Source: Candidatus Avimonoglobus intestinipullorum (GTDB lineage Bacteria; Bacillota; Clostridia; UBA1381). Taken from it: DNA of 15,706 nt. Position numbers and translations under genes: made by a program. The stretch is from positions 1 through 15,706 of the forward strand of contig DVND01000159.1 in assembly GCA_018714645.1 (NCBI GenBank), in the 5' to 3' direction. The notes beneath the pieces are model-generated. The model ran no database searches, was not told where the DNA came from, and was given only the letters and a program-made list of their open reading frames with translations. Below are positions 1 to 6,751 of the stretch, piece by piece; within the stretch, counting starts at the first letter, position 1, and every line of letters begins with the position of its first letter.

Positions 1-73
1 GTGATATTCCAAGTGCTTTTGCAGTGTCATAAAAATTAACTCCCATTTCTGCGATCATATACGGTTTTTTCAT
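1..73 (-). CDS. NeuB/SpsE-like N-acetylneuraminate synthase family protein, N-terminus only (partial)
   Basis: Only the first 24 codons are inside the window; the gene continues past base 1. The peptide begins MKKPYMIAEMGVNFYDTAKA. The opening beta strand 'P-Y-x-I-A-E-x-G-x-N' is the usual start of the NeuB (sialic acid / pseudaminic acid synthase) TIM barrel, which condenses phosphoenolpyruvate with an amino sugar in the cytoplasm. In typical members the next residues are His-x-Gly; here they are Phe-Tyr-Asp, so this may be a divergent subfamily. The start is the ATG at 73-71, with GGAGGA at 86-81 and 7 nt spacing. A promoter and a short ORF lie upstream on the same strand. Family assignment rests on about 12 residues and so is moderate. 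An unrelated TIM-barrel enzyme is possible. Confidence 0.55.
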   Translation of the reverse strand, partial: MKKPYMIAEMGVNFYDTAKALGIS

Positions 74-103
74 CTGTATTTCCTCCATATGCTTTATAAA
101 CTA

Positions 104-151
104 TTAATCAATTATGCATATCTTCATTTGACCGCTCTTCTGTCCCATCAT
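104..151 (-). CDS. 15-codon small ORF (possible leader peptide)
   Basis: Reads MMGQKSGQMKICIID then TAA, directly followed by an in-frame TAG. It has a perfect GGGAGG at 165-160 with 8 nt to the ATG, stronger than many real genes in this window, and it begins roughly 17 nt after the predicted transcription start. The NeuB-like gene starts 30 nt after its stop with its own SD. There is no run of one amino acid that would suggest classical attenuation, and no terminator hairpin was seen between it and the next gene. It could be a leader peptide, a small protein, or a chance ORF. Confidence 0.3.
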   Translation of the reverse strand: MMGQKSGQMKICIID

Positions 152-174
152 AGAATCCGCCTCCCTATGGTTCT

Positions 175-203
175 ATTTTACCATAAAAAGCCGGTTTCGT
201 CTA
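175..203 (-). promoter_or_regulatory. Predicted sigma-A promoter for the small ORF and NeuB-like gene
   Basis: On the minus strand: -35 TAGACG (203-198, 4 of 6 consensus bases), 17 nt spacer, extended -10 TATGGTAAAAT ending at 175 (TG motif plus TAAAAT, 5 of 6). The transcript would start near 168, just before GGGAGG at 165-160. A perfect TTGACA also lies at 212-207, but it is 26 nt from this -10. Confidence 0.5.
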
Positions 204-221
204 CTTTGTCAACAGGTCCCA

Positions 222-250
222 TTGTATGCAGTCCCGCGCATATTTATAAC
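222..250 (+). promoter_or_regulatory. Candidate promoter for the galactokinase-like gene
   Basis: TTGTAT (222-227, 3 of 6) and TATAAC (245-250, 5 of 6) are 17 nt apart, giving a start near 257 and a leader of about 38 nt. A small inverted repeat, AATTG-AAA-CAATT (267-279), lies in the leader just before the ribosome binding site; it is too short to call an operator. Confidence 0.4.
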
Positions 251-294
251 CAAATGCGTTCAAAATAATTGAAACAATTGCGGAGTTGATGCAG

Positions 295-1410
295 ATGCTT
301 TTAAAAGATTTGAAGGATGAATACGTCCGCCGTATGGGTGGTACCGAGGAAGAGGTTTCCGTCTTTTTTTCCGGTGCAAGCCTGGACTTATTGGGCGGCC
401 CGGCCCAGCCATTCGGCGGGCTCGCCGTCAGTACGGCGCTTTCCGCTGGGACGTATGCCATGTTGGGGCCGGCGCGGGAAGCGACAATTACATTGCAGGA
501 ATCCAAATCCGACCTGATGCTGTCCTGCGACATTGACAAGCTGGGCCTTTACAAAGAAAAAGACTGGGGAGCCCCCATTTTTAAGACGCTGGAAAACCTC
601 AATAACAGTCAATATCCCCTCAGCGGGGCAAATTTGCTGTTCCGCCACAGTATCGACGACCCCTCTTTTTACGCCGCAAACATAGCGGCGGCAGCGGCCA
701 TGACGAACGCTGCCATACAGCCGGCAGATGCATTGCGCGCCTGCGCCTTAAACGGGGAACAGCACCAGTCCAAAACGGGGATCCTCGCCTCTGCTGCGGG
801 GCGCGCCGGCACGCTGATGCTCATCAACGCCAAAAATTACGATTATTCCTATATACGGTTTCAAATCCCAACCTATAAGCTGGTTTTCACTGTTTTTGAA
901 AATAAAAAGCCAAAAAATCTACAGCCCGAATTTGAAAAATGCTTTGACCTGTTAAAAAAGAAGCTGCCTGCGTTGTCTTCCATACAAGACCTGAAAAAAG
1001 GCGATATCGAATTAAACAGCGCCTATTTACAGGACTACAAGCCCTTCGCGGAATTCGCCCTGCACGAATGCCAGCGGGTGCTGTGGGCAACGGAAGCGCT
1101 CCGCGGCGCCCGCCCTTCCGCCCTTTCCAATTTCGGGCTATTGCTGTATGAATCCGGCAGGGAATTGCTTCCACTATTCGGGAAATCGGAAAAAGCTTTA
1201 AAAATCCTGTCCGACGTCGCCGCCCAGACCGAGTTGGCAGAAGGCAGCCGCGTGCTGGACAACGGGCGGGGTATTTTCAGCCTGGTGAACGACGCCCATG
1301 TAGACGCTTTCACGGAACGGATAAAGGCCGCGGTTACAGAACAGGCCAGCGCAGCCCCTGTGTTCTATATCTGCAAGCCGGCAGACAGCGGCATACAAAT
1401 CACCACTTAA
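295..1410 (+). CDS. Divergent galactokinase-family (GHMP) protein lacking catalytic motifs; probable pseudoenzyme
   Basis: The 371-residue product follows galactokinase from end to end, close to the usual 380-400 residues, but every signature is changed. The substrate-binding motif (N-L-I-G-E-H-T-D-Y-N-G-G in GalK) appears as DLLGGPAQPFGG (31-42). The Gly/Ser-rich ATP loop (GLSSSAA) is absent around 110-135. The catalytic-base motif GIMDQ appears as GILASAAG (162-169), so the Asp is gone. The third motif (G-G-G-F-G-G) appears as LDNGRGIF (321-328). The surrounding scaffold is preserved: AGTLMLIN (171-178), the ALHECQRVLWATEAL helix (255-269), and PVFYICKP near the C-terminus. Galactokinase normally phosphorylates galactose at C1; this protein probably cannot. 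A sugar-binding or regulatory role is possible but unproven. ATG at 295 is preferred over TTG 286 and ATG 289, because only it is properly spaced (9 nt) from GGAG (282-285). The ORF is intact, so it is not an obvious pseudogene. galT lies 3.4 kb downstream on the same strand. Confidence 0.75.
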   Translation: MLLKDLKDEYVRRMGGTEEEVSVFFSGASLDLLGGPAQPFGGLAVSTALSAGTYAMLGPAREATITLQESKSDLMLSCDIDKLGLYKEKDWGAPIFKTLENLNNSQYPLSGANLLFRHSIDDPSFYAANIAAAAAMTNAAIQPADALRACALNGEQHQSKTGILASAAGRAGTLMLINAKNYDYSYIRFQIPTYKLVFTVFENKKPKNLQPEFEKCFDLLKKKLPALSSIQDLKKGDIELNSAYLQDYKPFAEFALHECQRVLWATEALRGARPSALSNFGLLLYESGRELLPLFGKSEKALKILSDVAAQTELAEGSRVLDNGRGIFSLVNDAHVDAFTERIKAAVTEQASAAPVFYICKPADSGIQITT

Positions 1411-1434
1411 AAAGCGGGGGAATCCCCCGCCTTT
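1411..1434. terminator. Bidirectional intrinsic terminator between the galactokinase-like gene and ychF
   Basis: A 7-bp GC stem, GCGGGGG (1414-1420) and CCCCCGC (1424-1430), with an AAT loop. It is followed by CTTTT on the plus strand and by CTTTTT on the minus strand, so it can serve both converging genes. It abuts the stop codon of each. Confidence 0.85.
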
Positions 1435-2528
1435 TATACGTTAAACCGGAACAGCACCACATCGCCGTCCTTCATCACATACTCCTTTCCCTCGGAACGC
1501 ACCAGCCCCTTTTCCTTTGCGGCGGCCATAGAGCCGCAGGCCATCAGGTCGTCGTATGCGACCACCTCCGCCCGGATAAACCCGCGTTCAAAATCGGAGT
1601 GGATCTTTCCCGCCGCCTGGGGCGCCTTCGTCCCTTCGGTGATGGTCCACGCCCGCACCTCCGGTTCGCCCGCCGTCAGATAGCTGATGAGCCCCAGCAG
1701 CTTATAGCTGGCTTTGATCAGCCGGTCCAGCCCGGATTCCTGCATGCCCAGCTCCTCCAGGAACATCGCCTTTTCATCCGCATCCAACTGCGCAATCTCT
1801 TCCTCGATCCGCGCAGACACCGGCATCACCTCCGAATGCTCCGCCCGGGCCAATTCCTGTACACGCTGTACAAACCGGTTGTTTTCAATGCCCTTGGAAA
1901 AATCGTCCTCCGCCACGTTGGCGGCATACAGTACCGGCTTGAGGGAAATCAGCGACACGTCCCGCAAGACGAGCAGCTCTTCCGGCGTATATACCAGGCT
2001 CCGCGCGGATTTTCCTTCCTCCAAAGCCGCTTTGACGCGCTCCAGCGTCTCCAGCTCCGCCGCAAGGCTTTTATCGCCCTTCATCGCCTTTTTCGTGCGG
2101 TCAATTTTCCGCTCCAGCACCTCTAAATCTGCAAGGATCAATTCCAGGTTGATGGTTTCAATATCCCGCAGCGGGTCAATGGAACCGTCCACATGGGTGA
2201 TATTCGCATCCTCAAAGCACCGCACCACATGGATAATGGCATCCACCTCGCGGATGTGGGACAAAAATTTGTTCCCAAGCCCTTCACCCTTGGATGCGCC
2301 TTTGACCAGCCCCGCAATATCCACAAATTCAATATACGCCCTGGTCACCTTTTTCGGATGGTACATCTCCGCCAGCGCGTCAATGCGCGCATCCGGCACA
2401 TCCACAACACCCACGTTGGGCTCAATGGTGCAGAACGGATAATTCGCCGATTCTGCCCCCGCCTGTGTAATTGCATTAAACAAGGTGGACTTCCCCACGT
2501 TGGGGAGCCCCACGATTCCTAATTTCAT
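1434..2528 (-). CDS. ychF: Redox-regulated ATPase YchF (OLA1/Obg-family P-loop protein)
   Basis: The 364-residue protein has the family's usual length and order. The P-loop GLPNVGKS is at 7-14, and switch II DIAGLVKGASKGEGLGN at 70-86 is diagnostic of YchF. The G4 position carries NVAED (204-208) rather than NKxD, which in this family accompanies preference for ATP over GTP. An acidic and basic helical coiled-coil arm spans about 130-200. A C-terminal TGS domain covers about 278-361 and ends VMKDGDVVLFRFNV. YchF binds ribosomes in the cytoplasm and is linked to translation and stress responses. The ATG at 2528 is preceded by AAAGGG. It has its own promoter upstream and shares a terminator with the converging gene downstream, so it is probably monocistronic. 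Confidence 0.97.
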   Translation of the reverse strand: MKLGIVGLPNVGKSTLFNAITQAGAESANYPFCTIEPNVGVVDVPDARIDALAEMYHPKKVTRAYIEFVDIAGLVKGASKGEGLGNKFLSHIREVDAIIHVVRCFEDANITHVDGSIDPLRDIETINLELILADLEVLERKIDRTKKAMKGDKSLAAELETLERVKAALEEGKSARSLVYTPEELLVLRDVSLISLKPVLYAANVAEDDFSKGIENNRFVQRVQELARAEHSEVMPVSARIEEEIAQLDADEKAMFLEELGMQESGLDRLIKASYKLLGLISYLTAGEPEVRAWTITEGTKAPQAAGKIHSDFERGFIRAEVVAYDDLMACGSMAAAKEKGLVRSEGKEYVMKDGDVVLFRFNV

Positions 2529-2563
2529 CCTGACCGCCCTTTCAAATAAAGTTCACAATGTTC

Positions 2564-2592
2564 ATTATATATTAACAAATCAATTTGCGCAA
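2564..2592 (-). promoter_or_regulatory. Predicted promoter of ychF
   Basis: On the minus strand, TTGCGC (2592-2587, 3 of 6) is followed after 17 nt by a perfect TATAAT (2569-2564). The transcript would start near 2557, about 30 nt before the ychF ATG. Confidence 0.55.
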
Positions 2593-2597
2593 GCCTC

Positions 2598-2626
2598 TTT
2601 ATTATTTTTTGTAAATATGATATAAT
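2598..2626 (+). promoter_or_regulatory. Predicted extended -10 promoter of the two-component operon
   Basis: A perfect TATAAT (2621-2626) is preceded by TATGA, giving the TG-N extended -10. The weak -35, TTTATT (2598-2603), is 17 nt upstream. The start is expected near 2633, about 50 nt before the response regulator ATG. It is back-to-back with the ychF promoter; the two -35 regions are 5 nt apart. Confidence 0.65.
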
Positions 2627-2684
2627 AGGGATAGTTATGCAATAAATAAGCACTATAAAATACATCGGTAAAGGAGGCGGCTTT

Positions 2685-3371
2685 ATGTCGGCCAATAAAA
2701 TTTTGATCGTAGACGACGACAGCAATATCGTGGAATTGATCCGCTTATATCTGGAAAAGGACGGCTTTGACACCGTGACGGCTTCCAACGGGAAGCAGGC
2801 GTTGGAGAAATTCTCCTCCGATACGCCGGATTTAATCGTGCTGGATGTGATGATGCCGGAAATGGATGGTTGGCAGGTCTGCCGCGAAATCCGCAAGACC
2901 AGCGAGGTGCCGATCATTATGCTGACGGCAAAAGGCGAAACCTTTGACAAGGTGCTGGGGCTGGAGCTGGGCGCAGACGATTACATGGTCAAGCCCTTTG
3001 AAACAAAGGAACTGGTGGCGCGCATCAAAGCGGTGCTGCGGCGGTTTGAATCCAAAGAGCCGGAACCGTCCAAAGAGATCGTTTACCCGCACTTGAGCGT
3101 GAATATCTCCAATTATGAACTAAAAATTGACGGCGAGTTGGTGGAAATCCCGCCGAAGGAACTGGAACTGCTGTATTTCCTTGCGTCCAATCCAAACCGC
3201 GTTTACACCCGGGAGCAATTGCTGGAGGAAGTTTGGGGCTTTGACTATTTCGGGGACTCCCGCACAGTGGATGTACATATCAAGCGCCTGCGCGAAAAGC
3301 TGGAGCACATCGACGCAAACTGGCAGCTGAAAACCGTTTGGGGCGTTGGATATAAATTCGAGGTGAGGTAG
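2685..3371 (+). CDS. OmpR/PhoB-family DNA-binding response regulator
   Basis: The 228-residue protein has a receiver domain (about 5-118) with acidic residues D10/D11, phospho-acceptor D54 (in IVLDVMMPEMDGW), T81 and K103 in MVKPF. A C-terminal winged-helix effector domain (about 130-228) carries the typical PPKELELLYFLA and DSRTVDVHIKRLREKLE segments and ends VWGVGYKFEV. It would bind DNA when phosphorylated by the kinase encoded 1 nt downstream. The start is ATG 2685 with AAGGAGG (2671-2677), 7 nt spacing. The regulon cannot be told from sequence; similarity is to the PhoP/VanR/RegX group of Firmicutes regulators. Autoregulation is common in the family, but no clear direct-repeat operator was found at its promoter. 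Confidence 0.96.
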   Translation: MSANKILIVDDDSNIVELIRLYLEKDGFDTVTASNGKQALEKFSSDTPDLIVLDVMMPEMDGWQVCREIRKTSEVPIIMLTAKGETFDKVLGLELGADDYMVKPFETKELVARIKAVLRRFESKEPEPSKEIVYPHLSVNISNYELKIDGELVEIPPKELELLYFLASNPNRVYTREQLLEEVWGFDYFGDSRTVDVHIKRLREKLEHIDANWQLKTVWGVGYKFEVR

Positions 3372-3372
3372 G

Positions 3373-4791
3373 TTGTTTAAATCCATTTTAAACCGGCTGT
3401 TCTGGACGAATGTGGCGATTCTGCTGCTGGTTATGACGTCGGTTTCAGTGGCGATGACTGCATTCCTGACGAATTACGTCTCCTCACGCCAATATGACCT
3501 GGCTGTCAAGACTTCATCCAGCATCGAATACCTGACGGTGCTTCTGCAAATCGAAAGCAACGACTTCCGCTCCCAGCAAATTTACAATTCCACCCTGGCC
3601 TCCTGGGCGCATTTGCTGGATTCCGACATCACTGTCATCGACAGTACGGGGGAGGTTTACGCCTCCACAAGCGATATCAAGCGGGTGCCGCCAAGATTGA
3701 TTACAGAGGTGCTGTCCGGAAACACCGTTTCCACAAGGGATTATTTCGGGAACTACTATGACAGCAAGGTATTCATTGTCGGTATCCCCATCGAATATAA
3801 CAACCAGATTGCGGGCGGGATGTTTTTTAACACGCAACTGCCGAACATGCACAACACGTTATTTGAGCTGATGAACATGCTGCTGATTTCCTGCATTGTT
3901 TCCATCCTGTTCGCCTTTATATTTGTATATCTGCAATCCAGGCGCATCACTGCGCCCATCAAGGACATCAACCGGGCGGTCATGAACATTGCCTCCGGGA
4001 AATTCAGCCAGCGGCTGAAGGTGAATACGCCGGATGAGATCGGGCAGCTTGCTTCCAGCTTCAACTACATGGCGGCATCCCTGGAGCATCTGGAGGAAAT
4101 GCGCTCCCAGTTCATTTCCGACGTTTCCCACGAGCTGCGCACGCCCATGACCTCCATCTCCGGATTTGTGGAGGGCATTTTGGACGGTACCATCCCGCCT
4201 GAACGGCAGAAGGAGTATTTACAAATCGTTTTGGACGAAACCCGCCGGCTGACGAAGATGACCAACGACATGCTGGAAATGACGAAAATGAATTCGTCCG
4301 AATATAAGCTGGACGTTTCCAAATTTGATATCAATGAACTGATGCGGTTATGTATCATCCAAATGGAGCAAAAAATCAGCGATAAAAACCTGGAACTGGA
4401 TGTGCACTTCACTGCGGAAACACTGACCGTCATCGCGGATAAAGACGCCATCCGCCGCGTCATCCTCAACATTTTGGACAACGCGGTCAAATTCAGCTAT
4501 GAGAATACGAAAATATCCATTACAATCTATGCGGCGGACGGCAAGGCCTATATCAGCATCGGCAACTTCGGCATCGGCATTTCAGATGAAGAGATGAAAA
4601 ACATCTTCGACCGCTTTTATAAAACCGATAAGTCCCGCAGCAGCGACAAAAAAGGCGCAGGGCTGGGGCTTTCCATGGTGAAAAACATCATCAACCTGCA
4701 CAAGCAGCAGCTTTGGGCGGAAAGCTCGGGCGCAAAGGAAGGCAGCCAGGCAAAATTCACAAAATTTACCTTTACGCTGGAATTGGCTTGA
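3373..4791 (+). CDS. Membrane sensor histidine kinase (HAMP, HisKA, HATPase_c)
   Basis: The 472-residue partner of the preceding regulator. TM1 is at about 13-34 and TM2 at about 167-187; between them is an extracytoplasmic sensor region of roughly 130 residues, possibly a PAS/Cache-like fold (…ITVIDSTGEVYAST, then VGIPIEYNNQIAGGMFF). HAMP covers about 190-241, with the conserved P195 and DEIGQLASSFN. The H box is SHELRTPMTSI with phospho-accepting H253. The catalytic domain has N box NILDNAVKFS (366-375), G1 box GNFGIGI (397-403), F box FDRFYK (412-417) and G2 box GAGLGLS (428-434). The start is TTG at 3373, one base after the regulator stop and preceded by GAGG, so translation is probably coupled. 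The G1 Asp is Asn, as seen in many VanS-like kinases. The stimulus is unknown. Confidence 0.95.
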   Translation: MFKSILNRLFWTNVAILLLVMTSVSVAMTAFLTNYVSSRQYDLAVKTSSSIEYLTVLLQIESNDFRSQQIYNSTLASWAHLLDSDITVIDSTGEVYASTSDIKRVPPRLITEVLSGNTVSTRDYFGNYYDSKVFIVGIPIEYNNQIAGGMFFNTQLPNMHNTLFELMNMLLISCIVSILFAFIFVYLQSRRITAPIKDINRAVMNIASGKFSQRLKVNTPDEIGQLASSFNYMAASLEHLEEMRSQFISDVSHELRTPMTSISGFVEGILDGTIPPERQKEYLQIVLDETRRLTKMTNDMLEMTKMNSSEYKLDVSKFDINELMRLCIIQMEQKISDKNLELDVHFTAETLTVIADKDAIRRVILNILDNAVKFSYENTKISITIYAADGKAYISIGNFGIGISDEEMKNIFDRFYKTDKSRSSDKKGAGLGLSMVKNIINLHKQQLWAESSGAKEGSQAKFTKFTFTLELA

Positions 4792-4816
4792 TTCTTATGG
4801 CTGGATGCTGTAAAAT
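4788..4816 (+). promoter_or_regulatory. Predicted promoter of galT
   Basis: TTGATT (4788-4793, 4 of 6) and TAAAAT (4811-4816, 5 of 6) are exactly 17 nt apart, with a start expected near 4823. The -35 overlaps the stop codon of the histidine kinase gene. No terminator lies between the two genes, so read-through from the kinase operon is also possible. Confidence 0.55.
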
Positions 4817-4847
4817 AGATAGAAGAACTTTTTGGAGGTAAGAAGCA

Positions 4848-5822
4848 ATGGCAGAATTACGTTGGAACCCTTTGATCAAGGACTGGGTGATGATTGCATC
4901 ACATCGGCAGAACCGGCCGCAGATGCCGAAAGACTGGTGCCCGTTTTGCCCCGGCTCCGGCAAGGTCCCGGACCGGTTTACGGTCTATGAATATGACAAT
5001 GATTTCCCGGCCTTAAGCCAAAACCCGCCCGCGCCGGACGACGTGGCGACGGCGCTGTACAAAACAAAACCCGCTTACGGGAAATGCGAAGTCATTTTAT
5101 ACTCCCCCGAACACACCGTCACCCTGCCGGAACTGCCTGTCCCGCATATCCGGGAACTGGTGGATTTATGGGCGGAGCGGTTTACGGAAATCAGCAAGGA
5201 CGAAAACATCAAATACGTGTTCATTTTTGAAAACCGCGGCGACGTGGTGGGCGTGACCATGCCCCATCCCCATGGCCAGATTTACGGCTATTCTGTCATC
5301 CCCAAAAAAATCGAACTGGAAACTGCCTCCTTCAAGGAACATTTGCAGGAGACGGGGCGCTGCCTGATGTGCGATATGCTGGCGGACGAGGTCAAGGCCA
5401 AGAGCAGGGTGATCTTTGAGAACGAAGATTTCCTCGTATTCCTGCCGTTTTTCTGCGAATATCCCTACGGGATATACATCGCCTCCAAACGGCATATCCA
5501 AAATCTGAACGACATGACGGACGGCGAAAAAACGAATCTGGCAAGAGCCCTGAAAGAAGCCGCAGGCACGCTCGACAGCCTGTTTGACTTCACCTTCCCC
5601 TACATGATGTGCATGTACCAGAACCCCGTCAACAGCGGCGAAGATACCAGCTACCACCATTTCCACATCGCGTTTTATCCCCCGATGCGCTCGGCGGACA
5701 AAATCAAGTTTAACGCTTCCTCCGAAACGGGCGCATGGGCGCATTGCAACCCCACCGCTCCGGAAGAAAAGGCAAAAGAGCTGCGGGCGGCGCATGAAAA
5801 ATTTTTGAAAAAAATACAATAA
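4848..5822 (+). CDS. galT: Galactose-1-phosphate uridylyltransferase (class I, HIT superfamily)
   Basis: The 324-residue enzyme exchanges galactose-1-phosphate with UDP-glucose to give glucose-1-phosphate and UDP-galactose, the second step of the cytoplasmic Leloir pathway. The active-site motif MPHPHGQIYG puts the nucleophilic His at 142 (H140-P-H142-G-Q144). The zinc-type CPFC (31-34) and a second CxxC (172-175) mark the two HIT-like halves, and HHFH (270-273) is the second-half counterpart. The N-terminus ELRWNPLIKDWVMIASHRQNRP is typical of GalT. The start is ATG 4848 with GGAGG (4834-4838), 9 nt spacing. No functional galactokinase or epimerase gene is nearby; only the motif-less galactokinase homologue at 295-1410 is. 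All key residues are present, so it is probably active. Confidence 0.95.
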   Translation: MAELRWNPLIKDWVMIASHRQNRPQMPKDWCPFCPGSGKVPDRFTVYEYDNDFPALSQNPPAPDDVATALYKTKPAYGKCEVILYSPEHTVTLPELPVPHIRELVDLWAERFTEISKDENIKYVFIFENRGDVVGVTMPHPHGQIYGYSVIPKKIELETASFKEHLQETGRCLMCDMLADEVKAKSRVIFENEDFLVFLPFFCEYPYGIYIASKRHIQNLNDMTDGEKTNLARALKEAAGTLDSLFDFTFPYMMCMYQNPVNSGEDTSYHHFHIAFYPPMRSADKIKFNASSETGAWAHCNPTAPEEKAKELRAAHEKFLKKIQ

Positions 5823-5848
5823 AAAAGACGGGGAGCTCCCGTCTTTTT
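5822..5848. terminator. Bidirectional intrinsic terminator after galT
   Basis: An A-tract plus GACGGG (5827-5832) pairs with CCCGTC (5838-5843) plus a T-tract around the loop GAGCT; with the flanking A/T pairs the stem reaches 11 bp (5822-5832 with 5838-5848). The run of five T follows on both strands, so it can also end the converging minus-strand gene, whose stop codon overlaps it. Confidence 0.85.
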
Positions 5849-6725
5849 ATTCTGCCTTCCGGACCGCCAGTATTTTTAAATCCATTACATAACGTGTGTT
5901 CATGGTTGTGTCGTTTAAACTGTCCGCCGCGGAAAAGAACATCTGCGTCCCGGACAGTTCCATTGTATCCGGCAGAACCAGCACACGTCCCCAGGTATCC
6001 CGGAGGCCATACGCATCAAAAACCTCGAACAAATCGATTGACAGACCGTTATCCCAAAACAGCCCATAATAATCATAGGTACCATGGGGCGTTCCATGAA
6101 CGGAATACCGCACCAGTTCAAACCCATCCCCTTCCCAGCTGTCATAATCAGACGACAGGATATCATTTTCCCGCTCCGCTACCCAGGCCTGTTTTTGCTC
6201 TTCCTTGGGCGGGAGCTTGTCAAATGCATTCCAAAAAGAGAGCTTCCTCTGAACGTCATCATAGCAATACTGCATGCCGTAAGGGGAAACGCCGCCCGCT
6301 TCCTGCGCCGCGCCCAAATCTTCCACACAGACTGCCATCTTCCCGTCCAACGCATACCCTTCCACGGGCACGCCGTTGATAAAGACCCGAATGTCGCTTT
6401 CATAATAGCGCCCAACGACCGTTCCGATATCTGTTTCCGGTGCAGTTTGAACGGGAAGCGGCACAGCGGGCTCTTCTCCAAAAGTCACAAACAGACAGCG
6501 GATTTGATCATCATAGTACACATGATATCCATACGCCCCCAAATCCTCTGCGGCAATTAAAGTCTCTCCGCCGATAGCAAAGGACGGGATTGCAGCGCCG
6601 CCAAATTCCGTATCGATGTCTGTTTCCAAAACGTCTCCTGCCACATCCCCTGCGGAAGCATAAGCCGCACCGTTGAGTCCCAGCAGCGCCACCAGGAAAA
6701 ACACACAGTTTTTCAATCGTCTCAT
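5847..6725 (-). CDS. Secreted protein with two copper-amine-oxidase-N-like (stalk) repeats
   Basis: The 292-residue product starts with a signal peptide (MRRLKN, hydrophobic FFLVALLGL, then AYA-S at about 21-24), so it is probably exported. Two related segments follow: about 46-82 (IPSFAIGGETLIAAEDLGAY then YYDDQIRCLFVTF) and about 112-165 (IRVFINGVPVEGYALDGKM then VEDLGAA and YCYDDVQRKLSFW). Both fit the pattern 'G-x-x-I-x-S/Y-x-I-x-G-x-x-x-I-x-x-E-D-L-x-x-Y-G-x-x-V-x-Y-D' of stalk domains in Clostridia surface proteins. The C-terminal ~100 residues are rich in Asp, Tyr and Gly and not recognised. The ATG at 6725 is 7 nt from GGGGAG (6738-6733); the adjacent ATG at 6728 is only 4 nt away. 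It begins 26 nt after the M16 protease gene and is probably co-transcribed with it. Function unknown. Confidence 0.75.
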   Translation of the reverse strand: MRRLKNCVFFLVALLGLNGAAYASAGDVAGDVLETDIDTEFGGAAIPSFAIGGETLIAAEDLGAYGYHVYYDDQIRCLFVTFGEEPAVPLPVQTAPETDIGTVVGRYYESDIRVFINGVPVEGYALDGKMAVCVEDLGAAQEAGGVSPYGMQYCYDDVQRKLSFWNAFDKLPPKEEQKQAWVAERENDILSSDYDSWEGDGFELVRYSVHGTPHGTYDYYGLFWDNGLSIDLFEVFDAYGLRDTWGRVLVLPDTMELSGTQMFFSAADSLNDTTMNTRYVMDLKILAVRKAE

Positions 6726-6751
6726 CATCCTTCTCCCCTTTCTGCAACTGT

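Noticed and set aside
267..279. Inverted repeat AATTG-AAA-CAATT before the galactokinase-like gene
   Set aside because: Only 5-bp arms of low complexity; does not match a catabolite-responsive element.
1599..2442. Long open frames on the plus strand opposite ychF, and similar long antisense frames opposite proS, metG, the AI-2E family gene and the ApgM-like gene
   Set aside because: They are mirror frames of GC-rich conserved genes, have no suitable SD, and their peptides show no recognisable domain.
1434..2528. NVAE instead of NKxD in the G4 motif of YchF
   Set aside because: This is normal for the YchF/OLA1 family and explains its ATP preference; not an anomaly.
4561..4590. G1 box of the histidine kinase lacks the DNG form (GNFGIGI)
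   Set aside because: Asn at the Asp position is common in VanS/PhoR-like kinases, and the N, F and G2 boxes are intact, so loss of activity is not supported.
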